DNA from: Branchiostoma floridae
Lineage: Eukaryota > Chordata > Leptocardii > Amphioxiformes > Branchiostomatidae
Length of the DNA stretch: 64,000 nucleotides
Direction of reading: 5' to 3'
Assembly (NCBI RefSeq): GCF_000003815.2
Contig: NC_049985.1
Span: forward strand, 17,956,074-18,020,073
Shown one piece after another: positions 1-11,079 of this stretch. Both the position numbers and the translations under genes were made by a program. Every line of letters starts with the position of its first letter. Position 1 is the first letter of the stretch. The notes below the pieces were generated by a model, which was not told the origin of the DNA, ran no database searches, and was given only the letters and a program-made list of their open reading frames with translations.

Positions 1-1163
1 CTTTTTCAGCGTTATAACCCACGTCATATTTGCCACGTGAATGTGTGGAGCCAGGCAGGTCAGAGTCAGGTTGGTACCGATGTACTTCACGACTGAATCG
101 CCAGGTGTCTCTACGATGACGACCTCAGGCCAGGGAATACCACACGCCCTTCCTCTCCATCCCGGGCGGCACTCACAGGCACCGTTATAGCCATGGCAAC
201 GGGCACCGTTCTTACAAACACATGACTTGTCACAGTACACACCGTACAAGCCCTCAGGACATCCTGTAACGTTGTACTGGATTGTGTTCCAGATTGAGTA
301 CACCAACCGTTTGGGTAAACCCAAAGTGCCTGCGTCTACCGTGAAGTTATCGCCACACCGTACCCAGTATGGCGATGTTGACCAGATCTCATCCAACTCT
401 ACTGCAATGACGTAGCCACTTTCCTCCGTTTGGAGTCCGTTGCGTACCCACTGGGGCAAGTCGCCATCGAGCGACAAATCAAACAAAGTCACCTTTCCCT
501 TTTCCCTCCACCGCCTGTCGTAACACATGAGCGGCCCTTGAAGCAAAGCGAACTTCCAACCGTTGTCAGATTGTCTAAGCACGCTGAAAGCGAATCTTCC
601 AGAACAGTCACCATTCAAGACGAAGCTAGCGGTGGTGTTCCTCGGTTTAAGGTGCTGAAGATCGTCTATGCCATTGAATACAGTACGACCCCCGCCCCGT
701 CCTCTGTCCAGAAGGACCGTAGGTCATTGTTCGTTATAGGAGGGTCTGCATGCTCTTTTCCGTGAGGCGTAGGCAACCTATTTTTATTTCCCGTAATTCG
801 TAGGGAAAACCATCTTATCTACGTAATTCGTAGCGAGGCGACCAAATTTAGCGTCATTGCCTTCCTTGATTTAGCGTAAAACGTGGGGGGTTCTTCTGAA
901 TTCAGCGTAATTCGTTGTCGGAACCCCCCATGCTGACCCTCTTATAGAACGGCGGGTATCCCGGCACGTCTAGCACAACGATGACGAGGGTCACGAACAG
1001 AACGTTCTTGTTCCCGGTGTTGGCCAGCTTCACCGTCAGGTTGTACCGCTGCTTCACCCTGTAGTCCAGCGGAGCCGCCACCACCAACGCCCAGTCCTCG
1101 GCACGAACCCCGAACCGCCCCGTACCGTCGCCTGCGGTGATGTTTACTGACCAGAAAGTTACT
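1..1163 (-). pseudogene. Tie-like / cadherin-EGF-Ig receptor ectodomain, damaged partial copy
   Basis: Minus-strand reading gives one long coding stretch that leaves the window at base 1. From 1163 down: a cadherin-like strand (LVVAAPLDYRVKQRYNLTV, then VPGYPPFY), a lectin-like segment, an EGF-like module (240-135; CVCKNGARCHGY, then CECRPGWRGRAC), and the start of an Ig-like domain (NLTLTCLAP, ending MTWV at the edge). EGF followed by Ig with NGARCHG resembles Tie-type receptor tyrosine kinases of lancelets, but no kinase lies in the window. Damage: the 5' end stops abruptly at about 1163, where the copy at 60675-61083 continues to a signal peptide. A 202-bp MITE (740-941) splits the frame. 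With the MITE removed the frame is continuous except for one TGA (about 724-726), probably a former Trp codon. It may be the decayed end of a gene to the left. The receptor family is inferred; the EGF and Ig signatures are seen. Confidence 0.6.
740..941. mobile_element. 202-bp MITE inside the Tie-like exon
   Basis: Ends are near-perfect inverted repeats (GAGGGTCTGCATG at 740, CATGCTGACCCTC at 929-941; 12 of 13 match). The 6-bp direct repeat TTATAG flanks it at 734-739 and 942-947. The empty site is visible in the paralogous exon near 60693, which reads straight across. A second copy of the body lies at 24497-24690. No coding capacity. Confidence 0.75.
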
Positions 1164-1654
1164 TAAGTAATATAGTAAAGTCCTACAAAGGAATGACAAA
1201 AACTTTGATACCTTTTCAGTACAGTTATATTAACATTTATCGGTTACAGTCATGCCCGGAAACGCCAACAACTCGTTAAAGTACATCATTGTATCTGTGA
1301 CTTGGGCAGGTCAGCCTATGTTGAAAGATAATGTAAATTTATTTGTACAACTATTTCATTTAAAAAAGTCTCAAAGTCTCACCCTGCACAGCCAGATAAA
1401 ACCTATTAGCAGTATCAGTTCTACCATCATCTTGTTTTCCATATCTTTCCATATCTACAATTTTGGTTCTTACAACCGATCATTGATTTTCTTCCATCTC
1501 ACTCATCTTTTTTCTGCGTCGAGCTCAATCAATGTATGACACGCTTCTTCTGTAATCATTCCATATAATGAGATGATATGGCAAGACATACTGGGAGTGA
1601 TGATTATACGATGATTCGTGACAACTAACGCGTCACTCTAATCATGGAAGGCAC
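1164..1654. other. 3' flank shared by the NTase-TPR genes
   Basis: No gene seen. The block carrying 'acgccaacaactcgtta' and the text just below the stop codon recurs downstream of genes B (about 11950-12585), C (27230-27853), D (52145-52624) and E (61960-62581). It was part of the duplicated unit and probably contains the 3' UTR. Confidence 0.55.
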
Positions 1655-3583
1655 TCATGCATTTTTTAAGATATTTTGCTGTATTTTTACAACGTCGGGA
1701 TGTTCCGGTCCATAGATAATTTTCATCATCTGTACTGACTGTTTAAAGTAACTCAGAGCTTTACTCTGATTGCCAAGGTCACGCCAACATGTTCCGATGT
1801 TATTAAATGAGATAGCAATGTCGGGATGATCTGTTGCTTTGCCATAGATAGCTTTCGTCATCTTTAATGACTGTTCGTAATACAAAATAGCTTTCCTCTG
1901 ATCGCCAAGTTCACTCCAACATGTTCCAATGTTGTTAAGCGATGCAGCAATATGGGGATGTGCTGTTGTTTCCCCATAGATAGCTTTCCTCATCTTCAGT
2001 GACTGTTCGTAATACCTGATAGCTTTCCTTTTATCGCCGAGGTCAATCGAACAGTTTCCAATGTTGTTAAGTGATCCAGCAATTTCGGGATGTACTGATG
2101 TTTCGCCAAAGATAGCTTTCATCATCTCCAGTGACTGTTCGTAATACCTGATAGCTTTCCTCTGATCGCCAAGGTCACTCCAACAGTTTCCAATGTTGTT
2201 GAGTAAAGAAGCAATATCGGGATGTGGTGTTGTTTTAATATAGATAGCTTTCATCATCTCCAGGGACTGTTCGTAATACCTGAGAGCTTTCTTAAAATCG
2301 CCAAGGTGATTCCAACAGTTTCCGATGTTGTTGAGTGATCCAGCAATAACGGGATGTGCTGTTGTTTCGCCATGGATAGCTCTCTTCATCTTTATTGACT
2401 GTTCAAGATAAATGAGGGCTTCACTTTGGTCGCCAAGGTGACTCATACAGAATCCAATGCTTTCAAGCAATGCGGCAATGTTGGGATGCTCTTTGCTTTC
2501 ACCATGTAAAGTATTTTCAACTGTGAGTGCCCGTCTGTAGTAGCCCATCGCTTTCTCAAACTCACCACGATTTTGTAACACCATTCCTAACTCGGAAAGT
2601 ATTTCCAACTGTTTCTTCTCGTCACTGCCTGCCTCTTCCAGAGCCGCTTCACACTGACGTAGGGATGCATCTAGATACAATAGCTGTCTTGTAATTCGGG
2701 CCCTCGTTAGAGATGAGTTATCAAATATTGCGTTATGAAAGATCTTTGTCGTTCGACTTTCCTTATAAACTGTATGAATAATACATGTTTTTAACGGAAT
2801 GGCAGTATAGTAGTACCTGAACAGCATTTTTGAGTCAGGTATGTAGAAAACTGACGGAACGAACGTGTCATCCATGTCATGTTTATCCAGTTCGACTTTC
2901 ATCTCAGTGAGAGGAGACAGTCTGTCCTTTTGTCCTCCGCTGGCGATGTACGTTCTTAACCGCAGCTCCGCCGAGATGCTGATCAGTACAGTCAAGTGGT
3001 GGGCATCTTCCTGACTAATCCGTTGTTTCTTCTGTAACTCCTGTACAATTCCCCACACACTGGGAATCGCAATACCACAGCAGATACTCAGCACGTCGAC
3101 GGCTACGCTTGGGAAGCGGTATATTTCTTTTTTGACATCCATAAGCTGCCCCGTCGGCTCAACATTTTCTAGTTGCTGAATATTATCACTCAGTACTAGC
3201 AGTGCTGACAGCCGTGACAAAGAAGCTGACAGCCGTGACAGAACAGGGGAAGGATCTACGCTTATGTTGACTCTCCCCGTATACTCATCCACCAAAGACT
3301 CGTCTCCTGTTAAGTAGGTCACCCGTCTGAGGATGTCTGACAGATGATAGCCTTCCGCCAGGGCGATGTGCAGATGTTGATACTTCGCTAATTGAGCAGG
3401 AGTCTGGATTAGACTCACGGGATCCTTGGTTCTGGTTTTTTCTCGTCCAAAGGGAGTCTTAGAAGCCCATGGCATGAAGCCGTCGAAGGCGAAGCCGCGA
3501 GGTGTGACGGAGTCGAAGAACCAGTTTTTTTTCTTCTGGTCTTCCGAGAGGAAGTCGTTGAGTGACGGGATGGCCATGGCCGG

Positions 3584-3740
3584 GAATTAGGAGTGGTCTT
3601 GCACAAGCGTGGTGAGTTTGAGAAAGCAATGGGCTACTATCGACAGGCACTCAGAGTTGCAATGACTGTGTATGGAGAGAGCACTGTGCACTCAGGCATC
3701 GCCCTATTGCTTGGAAATATTGGAGGATGTTGTATTAACC
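3584..3740 (+). other. 157-bp inverted patch copied from gene B
   Basis: These bases equal the reverse complement of 14175-14331 in gene B at every position I compared. They encode the first TPR of B (HKRGEFEKAMGYYRQAL) on the plus strand inside minus-strand gene A. Short homologies sit at both joins (GAATT; AACC). The displaced stretch corresponds to about 156 bp of B (15297-15452), so the swap is nearly length-neutral. Confidence 0.9.
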
Positions 3741-4477
3741 CGATGAAAGCGTACTTACACGGAGGAGGACCGAATTTTGCAATACATTCATCGGTCAGTA
3801 CTAGGATGAACTTCTGTCTGTAATTGTGATACCTCTAAACAAAGTTCTTGACAGCGTCAGCTCGTATGATTTCTACTTCTCTCACGACGGGATCGTCTTC
3901 ATCATACTGATAAGGGTTGTGTTCCTGATGATTTGTGTCTAGCTGAGATTTTACACGGGCGCGCATGTTAGCCAGTTCCTTTATGTGATCTAACGCGCTG
4001 CTGTACGGGCACGGTTCACAGTCTATGCTACAGGTGTTCCTAAGAAACTGCCTTTCTGTTTCTTGCAGCCTTGTTACCATGTTTTGTTTGTCTCCATCTG
4101 TCCGTGCCATGGAGGCGTTATACAGAGCTGCTGCCTGTGTGAATTTCCTACCTTCTCCTGTCCGCTTGCCTCGCTCGACGTAGACGTCACCCAACCTGCA
4201 CAGGCAGTCGGCTTCTCTAGCCTTGTCGGGTTTATAGCGATCTGTACGTATGGAGTTGAAAAAGTCAAATTCTAAAGTCCTATTACAAAAGCACCATATA
4301 TAAGTATATCATTATACTCTATACATAGCACGGGCGTGCTCACGTGGAAAATAGAAGAATAAAGAAGTCAAATGCAGATCTCTCTATGAAAGTGATGAGA
4401 AACTTAATCTTTATTATGGAGGAAAGTAGTTTCTTTAAATTATCGTGGAAGCTCATTTGTGTAAACTAGTAGTAAAC

Positions 4478-4690
4478 ATAGTACAATGCTAAACTTTCTT
4501 CCAAACAAACGTAAAATTTTCAACGACCACAGTCGTTTTTCTTCAGGACCAATACTGATGACCAATCAAATCAGTTGACTTTCAATCACTCGCTAGTTTA
4601 CGTTCCGAAGTAATTGATTCGTCATCAGTATCGTTGAAAAGCTGATCCGTTTGTACTTTTGTTTTGGAAGAAAGTTTAGCTTTGTACTAT
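4478..4690. repeat. Inverted-repeat MITE-like element in intron 3 of gene A
   Basis: The left arm 'atagtacaatgctaaacttt' (4478) pairs with the right arm ending 'tagctttgtactat' (4690), with further pairing through the 'cttccaaa' / 'tttggaag' segments. Paralogous introns lack the insert: the flanking 'aaagtaggctcttt' is continuous near 56490. Exact ends and target duplication are not clear. Confidence 0.55.
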
Positions 4691-4945
4691 AGGCTCTTTC
4701 AAGTGCCATTTGCAACTTGACTATACCTATTTACCTGCATTAATGTAACTTCAAACTAGAAGACTAATCATAATTAGACGGCGTATGCACGGTAAGCGCA
4801 TAACACGATAGACAGTGAACAAACCGTGAACCAGCTTCAGGGCGGCTGCCAGGTTCTGCTCTGCTGCGTCCAGGTCTCCATTTCCCAAGTCACGGTCTGC
4901 CGTCTGGAGGTACCTGTGGTAGGAGCTGAAATAAACAAAACAAAC

Positions 4946-5157
4946 TACTCTCCAAGCAGAGGTTCGGCTCCAGCTGTTTTTTAACGTTTTTTGGTCTTTT
5001 TTATCGGGCTTTCTATTTTGTCACTTTTTTTTGCTGTGTCCGGCCAAAACACAGCAGGTTTTGACACAGCAAGATAAAATACAAAATAGAAAGCCCGATA
5101 AAAACGACTAAAAAAATGTTTAAAAAAAGCCGGAGCCTAAGCTCTGCTTGGACAGTA
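4946..5157. mobile_element. 212-bp hairpin MITE with 9-bp target duplication
   Basis: Terminal inverted repeats are TACTCTCCAAGCAGAG at the left and its near complement (CTCTGCTTGGACAGTA) at the right. The arms continue imperfectly for about 80 bp around 'atcgggctttctattttgt'. The direct repeat AAAACAAAC flanks it (4937-4945 and 5158-5166). It lies only about 20 bp from the acceptor of exon 3 of gene A. A 9-bp duplication would fit a MuDR- or Merlin-like superfamily. Confidence 0.75.
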
Positions 5158-5166
5158 AAAACAAAC

Positions 5167-6484
5167 CATTTTTCCTCGGTTTAACGGACTTTATCAATGG
5201 ATTGAAATGAATAAATCATCATCATTTATATTTGTTAAGATGTCATTCCCTCGTGGCCTCAAAGTTTGATACGGGCTACCCCACCAAACGGGCTTTCATC
5301 AAATAGTTAGAACGCATTTCGCGTGCACATGCAGCGTCACTGACAAAAAGTATCGGTCTGACGTAAAGCTTCTAGGTTCATCTCCTACAGTTTTGGATTA
5401 CATTTAACGTTAGATACGAAAAATTTACATGAAACACTCATTTAAACTACTTCAGCATCACGATAAATCCACAGTAAAAAGAAACGGCTCCCGATCCGCG
5501 GTACTTCTTGAGGAATGACAGAATCTCCTCTACATTATTCTCAAGATACACACACAAGGGGATCAAGGCCATTCAAACAGAACCAGTATTTTCATCACAT
5601 ACATGTGTGGCTGGTGCATTTCGTCATTGATGGCGTCGCTAGAGGGCGCAGTTGAGAAGGGAGAGAAGTGGTCCTTCGTCCCATGTTGTCGTTCCGTACG
5701 TGCTGACCTCTATGAACCAGACAGGAGCCAGAAATGATTAACATGTTGCGTACGGGTTGACCTCAACATGAACCGATAAGAGGTCATGAATGATTAACAG
5801 CTGGCAATCACATGTTTTTAAGTTATTCTCGTCCAAAGTTTGAAAGGAAATGGGCTCCCAGACAGTTTCAAACTCACAGCACTTACTCTCTGCCCCAAGG
5901 GCTATCTACAACACAAATATCACGCCCACAACATGTCCAGAAAACGAGATATCATAAATGGAAGTTCCGCTGCAGCACCTTAGCAAGCCGCTAGGGAGCC
6001 CATTATCGAACTTGACCCTTCATATGGAGCCAAAATTAACATTTTTGATCAGCTGTAGCATTTGCATTCTTTAATCATGCTTGGTTTCAACACATTATCA
6101 CAAAACTGGCCTAAAACTTACCCATATTGAGACGTCATTACCATATCTATTATAGCCCCAGACCCGAAAATACCCATATAGAAAATACCACAATACCAAA
6201 ACAGCCAGCACTCAGTCAGCGAACGACATCCAGCTATCCACCATCCCGCGCTAATTTCCGCAGACTTTGACTTTCTAAAATTTCTCCTGTGACGATGGCA
6301 GCAAATTTCGTGAGGAAGTTTGGGGGGGCGGGCGAAATATAATCCTCATTGAAACAATGGCATGACTTTGACTATATATGGAATGGCTTTCCTTAAAGCG
6401 GAAACGTTTTTGACCGTTAGCAATACTTTTGTTCTTTCACGTTCTTTTCCTACTAAAACGTAAAAGCCACAATAGATCGCTCAC
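5167..6484. other. Intron sequence of gene A around exon 2
   Basis: Apart from exon 2 (5709-5603; residues RSARTERQ, then DHFSPFS, then SSDAINDEMH, ending at donor AT|GTATGT) I see no gene. The text at 6230-6260 and 6360-6420 shows nothing recognisable. Confidence 0.4.
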
Positions 6485-7186
6485 CTTGGTTTTAGTTGTG
6501 ATGATTTCTTGTCTAATTTTTGCTGTGTACAGCAAGCGGTGAACAATGGCAACTGCTCCCTGTACGTTGTGACACCGCGCAAGAGCCTTGTTGTACAGAG
6601 CGGAAGCACTGGTCACGTTTCTAGTGTCAAGAGTTTCTGTTCCCCTTTTCAGGTACACGTCACCGATACATTTCAACGCTTCTGTTTCTAACATGCTGTT
6701 GTCGTTCACTATTGCCTCTACCATCAACTGTGCGTATCCAACCAGCACAGATTCCGTGTTACCACCGACAGCCCGTTTCTTGTCCAGGACTTGAAATTTT
6801 CCAGCCACCTTTGCAGGTGTAACCGTCTCTTTGTCTTCACTTGACTGTACCTTACCCTGTGACCCCTTTGACGACACCCCTTGTAAAAGCCTTTCCGTGT
6901 ATTCGTATCGGTGTTCTATACCTTCTCCCTGATCCCGATGGTCACACCGGACCACAGCAGCCACGTAAAGCGCCAAGGCCATGTTGAACTTCCCTACGTC
7001 ATTCCCGAGTATTCCCTTCTCCAAGTTCACGTCGCCCAGACTTTTGAGCAGCTCCACTTCCGCCAACCTGTCCATGTCAGGCATGGCGTCCACCAGGGCA
7101 CGGAGGTAGCCTGTCTCCGCACGGGCTAGTCCGTACCTCCTGCCCTTCGCGTCCGCCTCACGGAGTTTCTCACAGACCCTCAACAT

Positions 7187-7316
7187 GTCGTATATCTACT
7201 AAGAGAACACCAGGTCCTGTAAAACCGCTTATCTTCACTATTATAGCACCCCGTGTCAGCTTTGTGCGCGAGTCACCACAAAAGCGGAAGTCCCCACGTG
7301 TGACGTCACCTGTTAG
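7187..7316 (-). promoter_or_regulatory. Probable promoter region of gene A with CRE-like site
   Basis: A perfect TGACGTCA (7301-7308), preceded by CACGTG, lies 115 bp upstream of the exon 1 ATG. The same block ('gaaagcggaagtcccca', then the CRE) is 91 bp upstream in gene C (32941-32948). It is 115 bp upstream in D with one change (TGACCTCA, 58582-58589). Gene B lacks it. Conservation among paralogues may only reflect shared duplication. Confidence 0.4.
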
Positions 7317-7484
7317 TCAGGGAAGTCTGGGAAGGGGGATTCCCCGTTTGGAAGGTTCCATTGACAAGTGGTAGACGAAAGATGGGTGACTTTTGTCTAA
7401 TAGTCCACTATAGCCTTTAAATACTATGACTTGAGGGAATTTTCGAAAGGAACTTTCGAAAATGAGGACGCTATAACGTAGTAT

Positions 7485-7510
7485 TGAGTTTCCCACAGAC
7501 CCTCCATGGC
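7485..7510 (-). pseudogene. Stray copy of the exon 1 start upstream of gene A
   Basis: 'gtttcccacagaccctccatggcg' repeats the complement of the exon 1 start codon region, with a small deletion. It lies about 310 bp upstream of the real start. Equivalent fragments lie at 33120-33147 and 58750-58777. Confidence 0.6.
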
Positions 7511-7658
7511 GAAATTGTGCTACGAAACAGATTTCTGTAATAAACATTGGCACACTTCTACACCTTGACTAGCTTTTAGCTTTATTATATGAATGATATG
7601 AAATCCAAGTTCAATGTCGTTTAACATGAATGAATGTGTGTTTACCATTGTTCCGCAG

Positions 7659-8669
7659 GTGTGTTCTATCTGGATGCCCGTTGACCCCGTTCCCATGGAG
7701 ACGTGTGTGCAGTTCGTGCGCGGGTCGCAAGGCTGGGGCTGGTTCTACCCCAGGAAGTTCGCCACCACGCTCAACTACAGTCTGACGGGGGCCGACACAG
7801 GCAGCAAGACTTTCCGGGATGTCCCGGATATAGACGGGGACAGGGACAAGTACGATATTCTCACCTGGGACGTGCAGGTATGTTTCACCTGGTCATGTCA
7901 TGATTGATATACATGTACATGCATGCATATATAAGACACGTGCACGATGCGCCGTCGTTTTTCGTTATTTCTTTCTATTCTATTTAAAGACGTTCAAACC
8001 ACGTGACGAGACGTAATGTCTCGCGGTCTAAGGTATAGGTTATTCGACACTGAGGAAGGCCGAAGTTTCTTGGTGTCGCTGGAACTCAGTTTAGCTGTTT
8101 ACAATGTGACGTTGTTTATCTATTTGTTCATTTGTTTGTTTGTTTGTAGCCCGGAGACTGTATCGTGTTCCACATGAAGACCCTACACGGCGCGCCCGCC
8201 AACCCGTCCCTGTCTCTGCGCAGGCGCGTGGTCTCCACACGGTGGGTGGGGGATGACGCCGTGCTGGCCGAGAGGCCGTGGGAAGTCTCTCCGCCAATCA
8301 CAGGTGAGTTTGGGAAGTCTCTCCACCAATCACAGGTGAGTTGGGGAAGTCTCTCCGCCAATCACAGGTGAGTTTGGGAATTCTCTCCACCAATGACAGG
8401 TGAGCTATCTTGATGTCACTGGAGTTTCGAGTCGGCGTTTGTCCCCTTTGCGTCGGAGAAATGTGGAGAAGTTTCAAGAGAATTTCTCAGGTGGAATGAA
8501 TCTATAAATATTGTACATAGCGTTTGTCTTCTCTGTCACGCCCAGTGGAAGTGTGGAGCTCTTCAGTGAGCTGAACTTACCATTTTATTTTCTGTCCTCC
8601 TCAGGAGGTCTTACGTACGGCGACAAGATGGCGTGCGACACCTTCCCGCTCATTTGGAAGAGAGACTGA
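7659..8669 (+). pseudogene. Orphan 3' exons of a phytanoyl-CoA dioxygenase-like gene, copy 1
   Basis: Three exons matching exons 4-6 of the gene at 24209-34498: 7659-7877 (219 nt, VCSIWMPVDPVPMETC to LTWDVQ), 8150-8303 (154 nt; FHMKTLHGAP with the second iron-binding His, then RRRVVSTRW with the likely 2-oxoglutarate Arg) and 8605-8669 (ends LIWKRD and TGA). All frames are open and all splice sites consensus. No 5' exons with the WHHDQ iron motif lie between the left edge and 7659, where instead the Tie-like fragment and antisense gene A sit. It is either a remnant or the end of a gene whose start lies to the left. Divergent neighbour: gene A, whose start lies 473 bp away. Confidence 0.75.
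8280..8405 (+). repeat. 32-bp minisatellite of splice donors, copy 1 (about 4 units)
   Basis: The unit 'ggtgagtttgggaagtctct' plus 'ccgccaatcaca' begins at the exon 5 donor and repeats about four times. Each unit contains a consensus CAG|GTGAGT donor and a CCAAT box. Units degenerate toward 8405. Confidence 0.85.
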
Positions 8670-9184
8670 GACTGACAAACTTTCTATCACTACGTCATCT
8701 CCAAGCAGATGTTTGAAGTAATGCCGTCGTTCCGTAATTTTTATTGCAACAATTGATGAGAAGACGTGATGACGACACACTCATGCCCATAGCTTATGTT
8801 CATGTCGTCGTCAAAACAACGGACATTACAAAAGTATACAGTGTATCTCCAAGCAGATGTTGGGAGTGAGGATCAAAATGCCGTCGTTCCGTATCTTTTT
8901 ATTGCAACATTTAATGACAGGACGTGATGCCAACAAAACAAAAGGGCATCATAAAGGTACATTGAAACAAAAGCAGACACACAAAGCGCTAGAATGACTA
9001 AATTTGAGATAAAAGTGATACTTACAAGATTTGTTGATAGGGTATGTAACAAAAACGATATTTGTATACAAGTATATTTATATGCAGGTCTCGTATTTTA
9101 TTGATTTTTTAGTGTTTAACTTGATTATAACAAATAGCTATGATAATTCCGAAATATTGATAACAATAAAACAACTCTCCAAGG
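8670..9184. other. PhyH copy 1 downstream flank
   Basis: No gene seen. The text after the stop ('tacgtcatctccaagcag') recurs after the other two PhyH copies and is partly duplicated within this flank (8697 and 8848). It probably contains the 3' UTR. Confidence 0.4.
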
Positions 9185-9760
9185 GTGGCCAGTGTAGCAC
9201 TGTTAGACTGCGTGTAAGAGTCACCATTATGTACACCTGCCCTTATATGGAATATCTGCTGTAAGACCGGTGTAGCAGACTGTGTGTGAGAGTCATCATT
9301 ATGTACACTTGCCCTTATATGGAATATCTGCTGTAAGACCGGTGTAGCAGACTGTGTGTGAGAGTCACCATTTTGTACACCTGCCCTTATATGGAATATC
9401 TGCTGTAATACCGGTGTAGCAGACTGTGTGTGAGAGTAACCATTATGTACACCTGCCCTTATATGGAATATCTGCTGTAATACCGGTGTAGCAGACTGTG
9501 TGTGAGAGTAACCATTATGTACACCTGCCCTTATATGGAATATCTGCTGTAAGACCGGTGTAGCAGACTGTGTGTGAGAGTCACCATTATGTACACCTGT
9601 CCTTATATGGAATATCTGCTGTAATACCGGTGTAGCAGACTGTGTGTGAGAGTCACCATTATGTACACCTGCCCTTATATGGAATATCTACTGTAGGACC
9701 GGTGTAACAGACTGTGTGTGAGAGTTACTATTTTGTACACCTGCCCTTATAAGTCAAACA
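9185..9760 (+). repeat. 72-bp satellite array, about 8 units
   Basis: Unit 'accggtgtagcagactgtgt', 'gtgagagtcaccattatgta', 'cacctgcccttatatggaat', 'atctgctgtaag'. Units vary by a few substitutions and by 2-bp changes in the GT run. Seven further blocks occur in the window. At 72 bp the complement stays open and yields spurious 24-residue repeat frames. Confidence 0.95.
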
Positions 9761-10330
9761 CGTAAATGAATAACGTACCTGGGGTCAATAACCCTTGACA
9801 CAGTCACGGCTATTACTTCAGACAAAGGGAGACTTGAACCAGCGACTGTGAATGGTACTGCAGTCAAACGGCTGGGTTTTCTATCTCGTTAATCGGTAGA
9901 GTCGTTCTCACAACTTTCTTGCCATCTAAGACGACCTGTCTGTTGGGCAACGTTACATAGTAGTATATCTATAATACTAATACGTCCGTGTACGTGGGTA
10001 AATACAGCATATCAAAAAGTGGATACAACGTGTCCGCATAAACCATGTTTGGAGTGTAGATCTCTCTCACTCACATGTCCCACACACGTGCATTATCTGC
10101 GCGTCATACCTGAATAAATAGCACTGACAGCTTTGTGTACGAGTTGAACAAAAGCTCGGACTGAATTTTAAATGTCGGTCACAGTAACTCGGGCATTCCT
10201 TATCCCGCGACCTGACGTTGTTTGCCCGGTACCAAAGTCCAGTTGTTGTGCTAACTTGAAGGCAGCGAAAATTCTGCATTAAAAGCTGCAATCTACACAG
10301 CGTACGGATGGCGACAGGGGCTAGAAACGT
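9747..10330. repeat. Segmental repeat adjoining the satellite, copy 1
   Basis: Begins 'cccttataagtcaaacacgt', contains 'acccttgacacagtcacggc' and 'agctttgtgtacgagttgaa'. Homologous to 23268-23870, 40531-40985 and 41311-41590. No gene seen. Confidence 0.7.
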
Positions 10331-10800
10331 GAGAACCTACGTTTTATGTCCTGTTCCTTATATGTTAATTTCCTCATTACCTCTCTGTCGTTGTATAGAA
10401 CGTTCAGTACGTAACTTCCTGTAACTGTAAGGGCGCGGTTATATAGGTCGTGCGATCGTCGTACGATTTTGATGCCATAGGATTTTCAAGAAGGCCGTGA
10501 CATTGACATGGATCCAAAACAGCATTTAGTTTACCAATACAGTTGAACTTTGCAGGAGATTTACATTTTTGACCTCCAAAATGCACAAAGTTTGCGATCG
10601 CACTACCTATGTGGCCACGCCCTGATACCCCTGTCACATTATTCACGATCTTCGGGCATATCGCTGGAAGATTGGCCATATTCAATATCAACAGAGGGTT
10701 TCGCGTATTTTTACCTGAAAACCGTCCTTGTCACATATAAGCCATACATGTACAATTGTTGTGCAATAAATTTATCATTATAAGCGAGACTCGGACGACT
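10331..10800. other. Spacer
   Basis: Part of it ('gtcgtacgatttt...gatgcca') recurs at 41945-42080. No coding signal seen on either strand. Confidence 0.35.
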
Positions 10801-10810
10801 GCCGCAGACT

Positions 10811-10965
10811 CGTCGTCCGATCGATTTTCGCCAAATGTGACGGGTGTAACCTACAGGTGTGAGCATCGCCCTCGCAGACACAGCTATTGGTGATTCCGTG
10901 TTTGCATGACGCATTTCAACTATACTACCCCCCTCACATGTAGCGAAAATCGATCGGACGACGAG
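10811..10965. repeat. Inverted repeat / MITE fragment
   Basis: The arm 'cgtcgtccgatcgattttcg' at 10811-10830 is repeated in inverse at 10944-10963, extending to 'tcacatgtagcg'. The same arms form the element at 41724-41918, where the arm order is reversed, so this may be the facing ends of two elements. Confidence 0.6.
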
Positions 10966-11079
10966 ACTTCGAGCTCTAGGGCACAACCCGACGTACGTGC
11001 AATTTGTCAGTACGTTTTTGCGGAGGCCACGTCCGCCACGTATTTCTGAAAACGTTCAGGCTGTACAGGGCAGGCGCGT

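Larger units (their letters stand above)
1655..7186 (-). pseudogene. NTase-TPR paralogue A, broken across the NTase active site
   Basis: Exons by homology and splice sites: exon 1 7186-6485 (MLRVCEKLREADAKG start, donor GTGAGC), exon 2 5709-5603, exon 3 4925-4825, exon 4 4241-1655. Phases agree throughout (0, 2, 1). Exon 1 holds two TPR-like modules (KSLGDVNLEKG and KCIGDVYLKRG). Exon 4 opens with a third (RLGDVYVERGK) but meets an in-frame TAG at about 3835-3837. At 3584-3740 a 157-bp fragment lies in inverted orientation and replaces the segment that encodes the GS...SDLE motif in paralogues; a further TAA precedes the internal ATG. The remaining 640-codon frame (3577-1655) encodes the DUF294_C-like helical region and six 44-residue TPRs, and is intact. 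It could still make a catalytically dead TPR protein if expressed from an internal start, but as a full gene it is broken. An assembly error at the patch is possible. Confidence 0.8.

Noticed and set aside
1252-1539. Plus-strand frame of 95 codons
   Set aside because: Lies in the 3' flank repeated below every NTase-TPR gene, and the frame is not kept in the other copies.
9820-9900. tRNA-like B box on the minus strand (GGTTCAAGTCTCC)
   Set aside because: No A box at the right distance and no cloverleaf. It lies in a segmental repeat.
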